A stretch of DNA of 9,297 nt. Source: Omnitrophica bacterium GWA2_41_15 (GTDB lineage Bacteria > Omnitrophota > Gorgyraeia > Gorgyraeales > Gorgyraeaceae). The position numbers and the translations under genes are program-made. Location of the stretch: assembly GCA_919902485.1 (NCBI GenBank), contig CAKKRB010000173.1, positions 1 to 9,297 on the forward strand. The letters run 5' to 3'. The notes under the pieces were generated by a model that searched no databases, had not been told where the DNA came from, and was given only the letters and a program-made list of their open reading frames with translations. This document shows, in pieces, positions 1 to 6,915 of this stretch (its first letter is position 1; the number at the start of each line of letters is the position of its first letter).

Positions 1-365
1 GCCCTGGCCACAGGATATATCTCTGCTATGCCAACTCCGCCGCCTACTAATATAACATTGCCGTATTTTTTTATCTGTGTAGGATGGCCTAAGGGGCCTA
101 CCATTGAATAAACAGAATCGCCCTTTTCAAGACTGCCTAATAATTTTGTAGAAAGCCCTGCTTCCTGAACAATAATTGTTACAATACCTTTTGCTGGATC
201 AGCTTTTACTACGGTAAGCGGTATCCTCTCTCCAATTTCCTTTACCATCAAAACAACAAACTGTCCTGCCTGAGCCTTTCTGGCGATATCCGGAGAATGG
301 ATATCAATCTTTACAATACGTATGCCCTGGCTATCAGCTATAATCTCTTTATTCAATATCTTCAT
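1..365 (-). CDS. NfnA/SudB-like ferredoxin-NAD(P)+ reductase flavoprotein subunit, N-terminal part
   Basis: This open frame starts with ATG at 365-363 and runs off the left edge, so only the first 121 codons are visible. The translation begins MKILNKEIIADSQGIRIVKI and then shows three signatures of the FNR-like subunit of NfnAB/SudAB and of dihydroorotate dehydrogenase electron-transfer subunits. These are a GQFVVLMV strand, the flavin-binding GERIPLTV segment, and GGGVGIAEIYPVARA, the start of the NAD(P)-binding domain. Such proteins carry FAD and usually a 2Fe-2S cluster near the C-terminus, which is not in the window. They work with a GltD-like partner to move electrons between ferredoxin and NAD(P)H. 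The start lies 15 bp after the stop of the upstream gene and has only a weak purine-rich GAAAGATCAGAAG leader. The gene is probably co-transcribed with gltBD. Whether its partner is GltD itself or an NfnB encoded beyond the window cannot be seen. Confidence 0.82.
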   Translation of the reverse strand, partial: MKILNKEIIADSQGIRIVKIDIHSPDIARKAQAGQFVVLMVKEIGERIPLTVVKADPAKGIVTIIVQEAGLSTKLLGSLEKGDSVYSMVGPLGHPTQIKKYGNVILVGGGVGIAEIYPVAR

Positions 366-380
366 CTTCTGATCTTTCTT

Positions 381-671
381 TTAAATTTGGTCTAGTAATT
401 TTAAATTATAGTAGCCCAGGGTTTTTACCCTGGCTTTGGATTTAGAGACTAGGGAATCGTGGAATTTCTTCATGAATTCATCGTGGTGGTTTCTGGTTTT
501 CCATTTATACCCTGAAACATACTGATTCTTAACATCTGCTCTCTTCATGGTACAGTAACTAATAAAACCTTTGGAGTGTTTTTTCGCATACTTTGCCCAC
601 ATAATGCTGTCTTTACGGTAATCCCGCACCTGCCCTGGCTTTATCTCAAATAACACAGCGTGTATAAACAT
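381..671 (-). CDS. Small protein, probable antibiotic-biosynthesis-monooxygenase-like dimeric alpha/beta barrel
   Basis: This is a complete 96-residue frame from ATG (671-669) to TAA (383-381). It begins with a beta strand, MFIHAVLFEIKPG, as is usual for ferredoxin-like dimeric alpha/beta-barrel proteins. A helix (about residues 16-31), a central strand around YVSGYKWKT and a helix with HHDEFMKKFHD follow. The aromatic strand followed by a 'DEFMKKFH' helix is typical of the ABM/heme-degrading-monooxygenase-like fold. No catalytic residues can be assigned, so the function is unknown and the family call is tentative. The gene sits 7 bp after gltD and 15 bp before the NfnA-like gene, so it is translated from the gltBD transcript or from its own promoter. 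No Shine-Dalgarno sequence is visible; the 20 bp upstream instead hold TGTTATAAT, an extended -10-like element. No membrane segment or signal peptide is present. Confidence 0.6.
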   Translation of the reverse strand: MFIHAVLFEIKPGQVRDYRKDSIMWAKYAKKHSKGFISYCTMKRADVKNQYVSGYKWKTRNHHDEFMKKFHDSLVSKSKARVKTLGYYNLKLLDQI

Positions 672-677
672 TTGATT

Positions 678-686
678 ATTATAACA
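678..686 (-). promoter_or_regulatory. Candidate extended -10 element before the 96-residue gene
   Basis: On the minus strand the end of gltD reads TGTTATAAT (686-678), an exact extended -10 box (TGnTATAAT). A start about 7 nt downstream would fall on or beside the ATG at 671 and give a leaderless mRNA, which would fit the lack of a Shine-Dalgarno sequence. No -35 hexamer is recognisable at 16-18 bp. In an AT-rich gene end this can arise by chance. Confidence 0.2.
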
Positions 687-2130
687 TAGGAAGGGAGGTT
701 TGGCCCATTAAATATTTATCAATGCAATATGCGGATCGCCGGCCTTCTGAGATTGCCCAAACAATAAGGGATTGACCGCGCCTCATATCCCCTGCTGAAA
801 ATACGCCTTTAACAGAAGTCATGTAATTACCGTCTGTCTTGACATTGCCGGCCGAATCAAATTCTGCGCCTAATTTTTCAAGAAGGCCGGGATGTTCCGG
901 ATGGATAAAGCCTATCGCAAGAATTACCAAATCAACCTCTATCTCGAATTCGCTGCAGGGAATCTCTTTCATCACAGGGCAGGATTTTTCATCTTTCTGG
1001 AGATCTGCCTTTACACATAATATTTTTTTAACAAAACCACTTTCGCCTATAAATTTCTTTGTGAGAATAGCCCAATGCCTTTCTCCTCCTTCTTCATGGC
1101 TTGAAGAAGACTTAAAAATCATAGGGTATTTAGGCCATGGCTGGTCATTGGGTCTACATTCAGGCGGCTTTGGCAAAACCTCTATTTGGACAACGCTTTT
1201 TGCGCCTTGCCTGTGAGCTGTGCCAACGCAGTCTGCGCCTGTGTCTCCTCCGCCTATAACAAGCACATTTTTGCCTTTTGCATCTATTGAACCGCCCCCA
1301 CCTGTAGGGGAGGGTTTGAAACCATCCCCTACACGGCGATTAGATTGGGTCAAATAATCCATTGCAAAATATATGCCTTTTAAATCCCTGCCTTCTATTT
1401 TTAAATCCCTTGGCTCGCGGCTGCCGCCTGTCAGGCACATTGCGTCAAAATCCTTCTGTAGGGAACAGGTATGCCTGTTCCCTACATTTATTCCTGTTTT
1501 GAATATTATGCCTTCTTTTTCTAAAATCTTGAGTCTGCGCTCTATAATCTTTTTATCAATCTTAAAATCAGGTATGCCGTATCTTAATATGCCGCCAACC
1601 TTATCGTCTTTTTCAAAAACCGTAACTTTATGGCCTACTTTATTAAGCTGGTCAGCCGCTGCCAGGCCTGCTGGGCCAGAACCAATGACAGCAATCTTTT
1701 TTCCAGTTCTTTTTGCGGGAAGTTTTGCCTTAATCAAACCTTGTTTAAAACCATGTTCTATAATTGCCAGCTCGTTTTCGCGTATTGTTACAGGATCTTC
1801 ATTTATTCCAAGCACGCATGCATATTCGCATGGGCCAGGGCACAACCTCCCTGTAAACTCCGGAAAATTATTTGTAGCGCATAATAATTCCAAAGCTTTT
1901 TCCCACTGGCCATGGAATATAAGATCATTCCATTCAGGAATATAGTTTCCTGCAGGGCATCCCCAATGACAGAAAGGCGTGCCGCAATCCATACAGCGAG
2001 AGGCCTGTTCTTTTGAATCAGTATCCGGCCTTAAGACCATAACCTCTTCATAATCCTTGACTCTGTCACATACAGGCCTGTATTGAGATTTTTGCCTTTT
2101 AATTTTTAGAAAACCCTTCGGATCAGCCAT
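679..2130 (-). CDS. gltD: Glutamate synthase (NADPH) small subunit GltD
   Basis: GltD takes electrons from NAD(P)H through FAD and passes them via Fe-S clusters to the GltB FMN site. The protein has 483 residues, normal for the family. The N-terminal ferredoxin-like part has cysteine sets at C46, C49, C54, C58 and at C97, C101, C105 (motifs CMDCGTPFCHWGCP and CPGPCEYAC), which are the cluster ligands. The FAD Rossmann motif is GSGPAGLAAA (150-159), the NADPH motif is GGGDTGADCVG (293-303), and the C-terminal FAD contact is FSAGDMRRGQSLIVWAISEG (444-463). The conserved SSSHEEG (342-348) is present. The start ATG at 2130 follows the gltB stop by 9 bp, and its AGGAAT ribosome site overlaps that stop codon, so translation is probably coupled. 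Two in-frame palindromic repeats sit in surface-loop regions, at residues about 215-225 and 266-276, where family conservation is poor. No frameshift is seen. Confidence 0.96.
   Translation of the reverse strand: MADPKGFLKIKRQKSQYRPVCDRVKDYEEVMVLRPDTDSKEQASRCMDCGTPFCHWGCPAGNYIPEWNDLIFHGQWEKALELLCATNNFPEFTGRLCPGPCEYACVLGINEDPVTIRENELAIIEHGFKQGLIKAKLPAKRTGKKIAVIGSGPAGLAAADQLNKVGHKVTVFEKDDKVGGILRYGIPDFKIDKKIIERRLKILEKEGIIFKTGINVGNRHTCSLQKDFDAMCLTGGSREPRDLKIEGRDLKGIYFAMDYLTQSNRRVGDGFKPSPTGGGGSIDAKGKNVLVIGGGDTGADCVGTAHRQGAKSVVQIEVLPKPPECRPNDQPWPKYPMIFKSSSSHEEGGERHWAILTKKFIGESGFVKKILCVKADLQKDEKSCPVMKEIPCSEFEIEVDLVILAIGFIHPEHPGLLEKLGAEFDSAGNVKTDGNYMTSVKGVFSAGDMRRGQSLIVWAISEGRRSAYCIDKYLMGQTSLPML
1303..1333. 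repeat. 31-bp near-palindrome inside gltD (GTAGGGG...CCCCTAC family)
   Basis: The arms TGTAGGGGAGGGTTT (1303-1317) and AAACCATCCCCTACA (1319-1333) are inverted with one mismatch around a single G, giving a TTTGAAA centre. It is read in frame in GltD as about residues 266-276, within VGDGFKPSPTGGGG, directly before the NADPH-binding strand. The same architecture (15-bp arms, one mismatch, TTTGAAA centre) occurs at 6885-6915, so this is a repeat family rather than a chance hairpin. Confidence 0.8.
1457..1486. repeat. 30-bp palindrome inside gltD (TGTAGGGAACAGG arms)
   Basis: Perfect 13-bp inverted arms TGTAGGGAACAGG (1457-1469) and CCTGTTCCCTACA (1474-1486) flank a TATG centre. In GltD it encodes about residues 215-225 (NVGNRHTCSLQ), a loop where relatives have unrelated residues of about the same number. 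It shares the TGTAGGG/CCCTACA ends with the 1303-1333 element but has a different middle. It was probably acquired by insertion or replacement without breaking the frame. Confidence 0.78.
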
Positions 2131-2139
2131 GATTCATTC

Positions 2140-5100
2140 CTATCCATCAAACGATTCCGTTAAATCCAACTTTTTAGTTATCTTCTTATTTTCTAGTATA
2201 CGCTTGTATTCTATCGGCATAACCTTAATAAATTTCCTAATCTCTTTATTAAAATCTGCCAAAATTTTTTCCGCGACAGAGCTTTCAGTATATTTCCTGT
2301 GGTTAGAAACAAGCACATGAATAAGCGATTTGTCATCCTGGGTCAATGCTTCAAGTTCCACCATATCCATATTGCACTTTTTATTGAAATCTCCGTCAAT
2401 ATCATATATATAAGCTGCTCCGCCTGACATGCCTGCTCCAAAATTACGGCCTGTTTTCCCAAGAATAACAACAGCCCCGCCTGTCATGTATTCACAGCCA
2501 TGGTCCCCGACACCTTCTACAACAGCATTTAAACCTGAATTACGGATACAGAACCTCTCGCCCGCAAGGCCTCTTATATATGCCTCGCCTGTTATTGCGC
2601 CGTAAAAAGCAGTATTCCCGATTATAATATTTTCCTCTGAATTGTAAGTTACTTTCCTGTCAGGATAAATAATAATCTTCCCGCCTGAAATACCTTTCCC
2701 CACATAGTCATTTGCCATGCCTTCAAGTTCAAATGTAATGCCTTTTGCTAAAAATGCGCCGAAGCTCTGGCCGCTAACTCCTTTAAACTTGCAACGTATA
2801 GTATCTTCGCCAAGACCCTGCTCTCCATAAAGCCTGCATAATTCTCCGCTCAGCATAGCTCCCGTAGCCCTGTCAGTATTTCTAATAGAAAGTTCTATCT
2901 TTGCGGTATTTTTATACATTCGCGGCCGTTCAGTATTCCGCCCAAGAAGCTCCGGGCTTCCCCTCGACTTCGCTCGGGATGGTTCGAGGTGTGGTGAGCT
3001 TGTCGAACCAAAGCCCGGGTGGGCTCCATTTTCCAGGGCATCTTTTGAAAGTTCAATAAGTTTTCTGTCAAGAATCTTTCCAATGCCGTGGTCCTGAGAA
3101 ATTGTGCAATGCGTGCTGACATCTTTTGAAACACTGGGCTTATACAGTATCTTTGAAAAATCAATGGCCTTTGCCTTCCATGGAAGAATATCCCTATTAA
3201 CCTCCAGAAAATCTGTCCTCCCTACCATATCATCAAGGGTTTTCACCCCAAGGTTTGCCATAATTTCTCTTAATTCCTGTGCTACAAAATAAAAATAATT
3301 TATAACATACTCCGGTTTTCCTGAAAATTTCCTTAAAAGCATCTCATCCTGAGTAGCTATGCCTACAGAACAATTGTTAAGGTGGCAATGCCTCAGCATG
3401 ACACACCCCAGAATAATCAATGCCGCTGTGCAAAAACCAAACTCCTCTGCCCCTAAAAGGGCTGCTATCGCAACATCTCTTCCTGTTCTAATCTGCCCAT
3501 CTGTCTGAATCCTTACCCTGGACCGTAAATCATTCAAAACAAGGGTCTGGTGAGTTTCTGATAACCCTAGCTCCCACGGAAGCCCGGCGTGTTTAATAGA
3601 GCTTAAAGGAGAAGCCCCTGTGCCGCCGTCTCCGCCTGAAATCAATATCATGTCAGCGTGCCCCTTTGCCACTCCCGCAGCAATAGTCCCAACACCTACT
3701 TCAGACACAAGCTTCACACTTATCCTTGCCTTTGGATTCACATTTTTTAAATCAAATATCAATTGCGCCAGGTCTTCTATCGAATAGATATCATGATGCG
3801 GAGGAGGAGAGATTAATGTAACCCCTTCTGTAGTATAACGGGTTGCCGCTATTATAGCGCTTACTTTATGGCCTGGAAGCTGTCCTCCTTCTCCTGGCTT
3901 TGCGCCTTGCGCAATCTTTATCTGTAATTCATCAGCGTTTACAAGGTAATTTGTGGTAACGCCGAATCTGCCTGAAGCAACTTGTTTTATAGCGCTCCTT
4001 CTGGATGTCCCGTCCACGAGCGGGGTAAACCTGGCAGGATCCTCTCCGCCTTCTCCTGTATTAGATTTACCTCCAAGCTGGTTCATTGCAATCGCAAGGG
4101 TTTCGTGAGCGCCCCTTCCGATTGAACCAAAACTCATTGCGCCTGTTGCAAAACGCTTTACGATATTTTTTACAGGCTCAACTTCATCAATAGAAACCGC
4201 TTTTGAAGATTTGAATTTAAGAAGGCTCCTAAGAGTTGTAGGATTTTCAAACTGATTATTAATAAGCTGAGAAAATTTCTTATATTTTCTATAGTCATTT
4301 TTCCTCACGGAATCCTGGAGGCTGGCTATTGATTCAGGGTTCCATAGATGAAATTCTCCGTCCTTTCTCCATTGATATAGCCCGCCGGTATTTAAAACTA
4401 CCGGCTCTATGATTCTGTCGGAATACGCATCTGTGTGCTTCTTCAGTGTTTCTTCTTTTATTACATTAAAATCAGCTCCGCCTATCCTTGAAACAGTTCC
4501 TGTAAAACACTTTTCTATAACCTCGCCGCTTAATCCAAGCGCCTCAAATATCTGAGCGCCTCTATAACTCTGGAGAGTGGATATGCCCATCTTTGAAAGT
4601 ATCTTTAATATGCCTTCTTCGAGCGCGTGTATATAATTATGAACTGCTTTTTCAAAATTAATATTTAACTTATTTTCTTCGATGATATGGCCTATTGCTT
4701 CGTAAATCAAATAAGGATTAACGCAGTCTGCGCCATAGCCAAAGAGAAGCGCAAAATGATGAACTTCCCTCGGCTCTCCACTTTCCACAATTATGCCTAT
4801 CTGCGTCCTGATGGATTTTTCTATAAGATGATGATGCACTGCCCCAGCAGCCAAAAGAGCCGGCAGGCTGGAATATTTTTTATTTACTCCTCTGTCACTC
4901 AATATAATAAACGTATACCCGTCTTTTATGGCTGAAACAGCTTCCTTACAAACCCTGTCAATTGCCTTTAAAAACTCCCCCCTCACCCTTCCCTCTCCCC
5001 CAATGGGGGAGAGGGTCAGGGTGAGGGGGAAAAGCATGGATATGGTTTTTGTTTTAAAACTGTTCTCCTTTATAGCGCGTATCTTTTCCAGCTCTTCATT

Positions 5101-6876
5101 TGTAAGAATCGGCTGTTTTACTCTGAGTTTATGGCAATGCTCAGGAGTCTCATCAAGAAGATTTTTTGCAGGGCCAATGTAACTTTCAAGGCTCATTACT
5201 ATTTTTTCTCTTATAGGGTCAATGGCAGGGTTGGTAACCTGCGCAAACAACTGTTTGAAATATGCATAAAGAAGCTGCGGCCTTTTTGAAAGTATAGCGT
5301 GAGGCGTATCATTACCCATTGAACCAACAGGCTCCTTGCCTATTTCCAGCATTGGCTGGATAATAATCTTTAAATCCTCTCTCGTATACCCGAAAGCCTT
5401 TAATTGAGTCAAAACATCTGCATCTTCCTTTCTCCTTGAGCCTTGCCTGTCCCGAGCGAAGCCGAGGGAAGCCTTGAGCCTTGAGCCAATTTCATCCAGC
5501 TCCACCATGTTCTCTTTAATCCACTTTCCATATGGATTAGCGTTAGAGATTTCATCTTTAATTTCGTTGTCATTAATAATACGGCCCTTTTCAGTATCTA
5601 TAAAAAATATCTTTCCTGGCTCCAGCCTTCCTGAAATAAGTATGTCTTCTGGTTTTATATCCAGAACTCCCATTTCCGAAGCCATTACAACAGAATCATC
5701 TTTAGTAACAATATAGCGGGCCGGCCTCAAGCCATTTCTGTCAAGCACAGCTCCTGTATTCTTGCCGTCAGTAAACGCGATTGCCGCAGGCCCATCCCAC
5801 GGCTCAATTAAGCATGCGTGATACTTATAAAAATCCTTTAATTTTTTGCCTATTAAATTATTATGCTCCCATGCGCCAGGTATAAGCATCATCATTGAAT
5901 GCGCCAGGCTCCTTCCTGATAAAAGAAGAAGCTCAAACATATTATCAATTGCCATTGAATCGCTTCCGCCAGGCACAACTACAGGCTTAAGGCTTTCTAT
6001 ATCTTTACCAAAAAGCCTGCTCTTTAATAATCCTTCTCTTGCCTTCATCCAGTTTATATTACCCCTGAGGGTGTTTATTTCTCCATTATGGGCAAGAAAT
6101 CTGAATGGCTGGCTCAGATCCCAGGTTGGGAATGTATTTGTGCTGTAGCGGGAGTGAACAAGACATATAGCGCTCTCAAGGCTTTCATCCACGAGATCAT
6201 GGAAAAACCTTTCAAGCTGGTTCGGCATTAAAAGGCCTTTGTAAGAAAAAGTTCTGGAAGATATGTTTGTAATATAAAAATAGGCTTTCTGTTTAAGGCC
6301 TGAGCTGAATATTGAATTCTCAATCTGTTTTCTTATTACATATAATTTTCTTTCAAAACCAAGAAAATTCGAAGAATTTTCTTGATCCTGAGGATCTCCT
6401 TTGCCTTTGCCAATAAAAACTTGCTCTATGCCAGGCTGAGTGGCTCTTGCTGTCCTGCCTATCGCAGAACTGTCCACAGGTATTTCGCGCCAGCCAAGAA
6501 GAATCTGGCCATTATCCTGAATAACTTTTTCAAAAATATCTTTGCAGTATTTTATCTCATTCGTATCCGTTGGCAAAAAAATAATTCCTGTCCCGTATTC
6601 GCCTGCTTCCGGAAGGCTGATTTTACGCTCAGCGCAAACCTTCTTAAAAAAATTATGAGGTATCTGTATAAGTATGCCTGCCCCATCCCCTGTTTCAGGG
6701 TCTGCTCCTGTAGCGCCTCTATGAGAAAGCCTGTTCAAAACTTCAAGGCCCTGTTTAATAATAAGATTGGATTTTCTGCCTTTTACATTACAAACAAACC
6801 CTACACCGCATGAATCATGCTCAAATGCAGGATCGTATAATCCCTGTTTTTTTGGAAAATGATTGTATTTTGCCAT
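2140..6876 (-). CDS. gltB: Glutamate synthase (NADPH) large subunit GltB
   Basis: GltB hydrolyses glutamine and channels the ammonia to 2-oxoglutarate, making glutamate. The predicted protein has 1578 residues, somewhat longer than usual because of repeat-derived peptides. Residues 1-22 look like the removable propeptide: HDSCGVGF places the Ntn nucleophile at Cys23. The class II amidotransferase domain (to about 430) contains LVHSRYSTNTFPTWD and AHNGEINTLRGN. The central domain carries EPVGSMGNDTP. The FMN domain (about 880-1260) has AMSFGSIGRGAHE, SNTGEGGEDP, PGEGGQLPGHKV and ISGGDGGTGASPLSS. The 3Fe-4S ligands are Cys1158, Cys1164 and Cys1169 (C-x5-C-x4-C). The C-terminal GXGXG beta-helix domain runs from about 1315. 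In-frame repeat peptides occur near residues 161-172, 464-481, 616-634 and 1284-1321. No Shine-Dalgarno sequence precedes the ATG; a 31-bp palindrome ends 8 bp upstream. All catalytic motifs seen are intact, so the enzyme should work. Confidence 0.96.
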   Translation of the reverse strand: MAKYNHFPKKQGLYDPAFEHDSCGVGFVCNVKGRKSNLIIKQGLEVLNRLSHRGATGADPETGDGAGILIQIPHNFFKKVCAERKISLPEAGEYGTGIIFLPTDTNEIKYCKDIFEKVIQDNGQILLGWREIPVDSSAIGRTARATQPGIEQVFIGKGKGDPQDQENSSNFLGFERKLYVIRKQIENSIFSSGLKQKAYFYITNISSRTFSYKGLLMPNQLERFFHDLVDESLESAICLVHSRYSTNTFPTWDLSQPFRFLAHNGEINTLRGNINWMKAREGLLKSRLFGKDIESLKPVVVPGGSDSMAIDNMFELLLLSGRSLAHSMMMLIPGAWEHNNLIGKKLKDFYKYHACLIEPWDGPAAIAFTDGKNTGAVLDRNGLRPARYIVTKDDSVVMASEMGVLDIKPEDILISGRLEPGKIFFIDTEKGRIINDNEIKDEISNANPYGKWIKENMVELDEIGSRLKASLGFARDRQGSRRKEDADVLTQLKAFGYTREDLKIIIQPMLEIGKEPVGSMGNDTPHAILSKRPQLLYAYFKQLFAQVTNPAIDPIREKIVMSLESYIGPAKNLLDETPEHCHKLRVKQPILTNEELEKIRAIKENSFKTKTISMLFPLTLTLSPIGGEGRVRGEFLKAIDRVCKEAVSAIKDGYTFIILSDRGVNKKYSSLPALLAAGAVHHHLIEKSIRTQIGIIVESGEPREVHHFALLFGYGADCVNPYLIYEAIGHIIEENKLNINFEKAVHNYIHALEEGILKILSKMGISTLQSYRGAQIFEALGLSGEVIEKCFTGTVSRIGGADFNVIKEETLKKHTDAYSDRIIEPVVLNTGGLYQWRKDGEFHLWNPESIASLQDSVRKNDYRKYKKFSQLINNQFENPTTLRSLLKFKSSKAVSIDEVEPVKNIVKRFATGAMSFGSIGRGAHETLAIAMNQLGGKSNTGEGGEDPARFTPLVDGTSRRSAIKQVASGRFGVTTNYLVNADELQIKIAQGAKPGEGGQLPGHKVSAIIAATRYTTEGVTLISPPPHHDIYSIEDLAQLIFDLKNVNPKARISVKLVSEVGVGTIAAGVAKGHADMILISGGDGGTGASPLSSIKHAGLPWELGLSETHQTLVLNDLRSRVRIQTDGQIRTGRDVAIAALLGAEEFGFCTAALIILGCVMLRHCHLNNCSVGIATQDEMLLRKFSGKPEYVINYFYFVAQELREIMANLGVKTLDDMVGRTDFLEVNRDILPWKAKAIDFSKILYKPSVSKDVSTHCTISQDHGIGKILDRKLIELSKDALENGAHPGFGSTSSPHLEPSRAKSRGSPELLGRNTERPRMYKNTAKIELSIRNTDRATGAMLSGELCRLYGEQGLGEDTIRCKFKGVSGQSFGAFLAKGITFELEGMANDYVGKGISGGKIIIYPDRKVTYNSEENIIIGNTAFYGAITGEAYIRGLAGERFCIRNSGLNAVVEGVGDHGCEYMTGGAVVILGKTGRNFGAGMSGGAAYIYDIDGDFNKKCNMDMVELEALTQDDKSLIHVLVSNHRKYTESSVAEKILADFNKEIRKFIKVMPIEYKRILENKKITKKLDLTESFDG
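2912..3027. repeat. Compound palindromic repeat inserted in gltB, FMN/GXGXG domain linker
   Basis: Outer arms CCGGGCTT (2952-2959) and AAGCCCGG (3011-3018) enclose nested inverted repeats: CCTCGA/TCGAGG (2963-2968, 2984-2989) and GGTTCGA/TCGAACC (2981-2987, 3003-3009). In GltB this gives roughly residues 1284-1321, with peptides such as SPHLEPSRAKSRGSP. Relatives go almost directly from the ALENG helix to the KIELSIRNTDR strand, so about 35-40 residues look added. The core CCTCGaCTTCGCTCGGGA recurs, inverted, at 5449-5469. The outer limits are estimated from where the family-like protein sequence resumes. Confidence 0.75.
4977..5030. repeat. GC-rich hairpin repeat inserted in gltB (encodes TLTLSPIGGEGRVRG)
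   Basis: The left arm (4978-5001) and right arm (5005-5029) are complementary except for one T facing GA, with an AAT loop. The blocks are CCCTCACCCT, CCCTCTCCCCC and their complements. On the coding strand it reads TLTLSPIGGEGRVRG, about residues 616-634 of GltB. It replaces a variable linker between the strand that reads KTISMLFP and the helix FLKAIDRVCKEA. I recognise this peptide from general experience as a recurrent translation of a dispersed repeat in many environmental bacterial genomes; I cannot search here to confirm it. Confidence 0.82.
5434..5487. repeat. Dispersed repeat in gltB, inverted copy of the 2959-2980 core
   Basis: On the minus strand 5469-5449 reads CCCTCGGCTTCGCTCGGGAC, matching the plus-strand core at 2961-2979 except at one base. 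It is bordered by CCTTGAGCC copies (5434-5442, and an overlapping pair at 5472-5487), so the unit looks partly duplicated. In GltB it encodes about residues 464-481 (SRLKASLGFARDRQGSR), in the variable stretch between ENMVELDE and the conserved AFGYTREDL. Confidence 0.65.
6360..6396. repeat. Two adjoining short palindromes in gltB
   Basis: CAAGAAAATTC (6360-6370) and GAATTTTCTTG (6374-6384) form a perfect 11-bp inverted repeat around GAA. It overlaps by one base a second palindrome, GATCC-TGA-GGATC (6384-6396). It encodes about residues 161-172 (DPQDQENSSNFL), between the conserved QVFIGKG and FERKLYVIRK. Most relatives appear to have a shorter link here. This may be another small insertion, or only a variable loop. 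Confidence 0.45.
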
Positions 6877-6884
6877 ATTATTAC

Positions 6885-6915
6885 CGTAGAGTACGGTTTG
6901 AAACCGTCCTCTACG
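6885..6915. repeat. 31-bp near-palindrome between the Fis-like gene and gltB
   Basis: The arms CGTAGAGTACGGTTT (6885-6899) and AAACCGTCCTCTACG (6901-6915) match with one mismatch around a central G. It is the same design as 1303-1333 inside gltD. It supplies the TAG stop of the Fis-like gene (6913-6911) and ends 8 bp before the gltB ATG, in the place where a ribosome binding site would be expected. In the mRNA it would form a hairpin next to the gltB start. Confidence 0.8.

Noticed and set aside
1089..1109. CTTCTTCA/TGAAGAAG inverted repeat in gltD as another inserted element
   Set aside because: It encodes the conserved SSSHEEG motif of GltD, so it is a by-product of codon use.
2895..3164. 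An 89-codon open frame overlapping gltB on the same strand
   Set aside because: It lies wholly inside gltB in another frame, over the repeat insert, whose open frames in several phases explain it.
4384..4405. GCCGGTA/TACCGGC inverted repeat in gltB
   Set aside because: It has short arms, the encoded protein looks family-like, and there is no sign of added residues.
2140..6876. gltB as a pseudogene because of the odd internal peptides
   Set aside because: The frame is continuous, and the catalytic cysteine, FMN motifs and 3Fe-4S cysteines are intact. The inserts fall at linkers.
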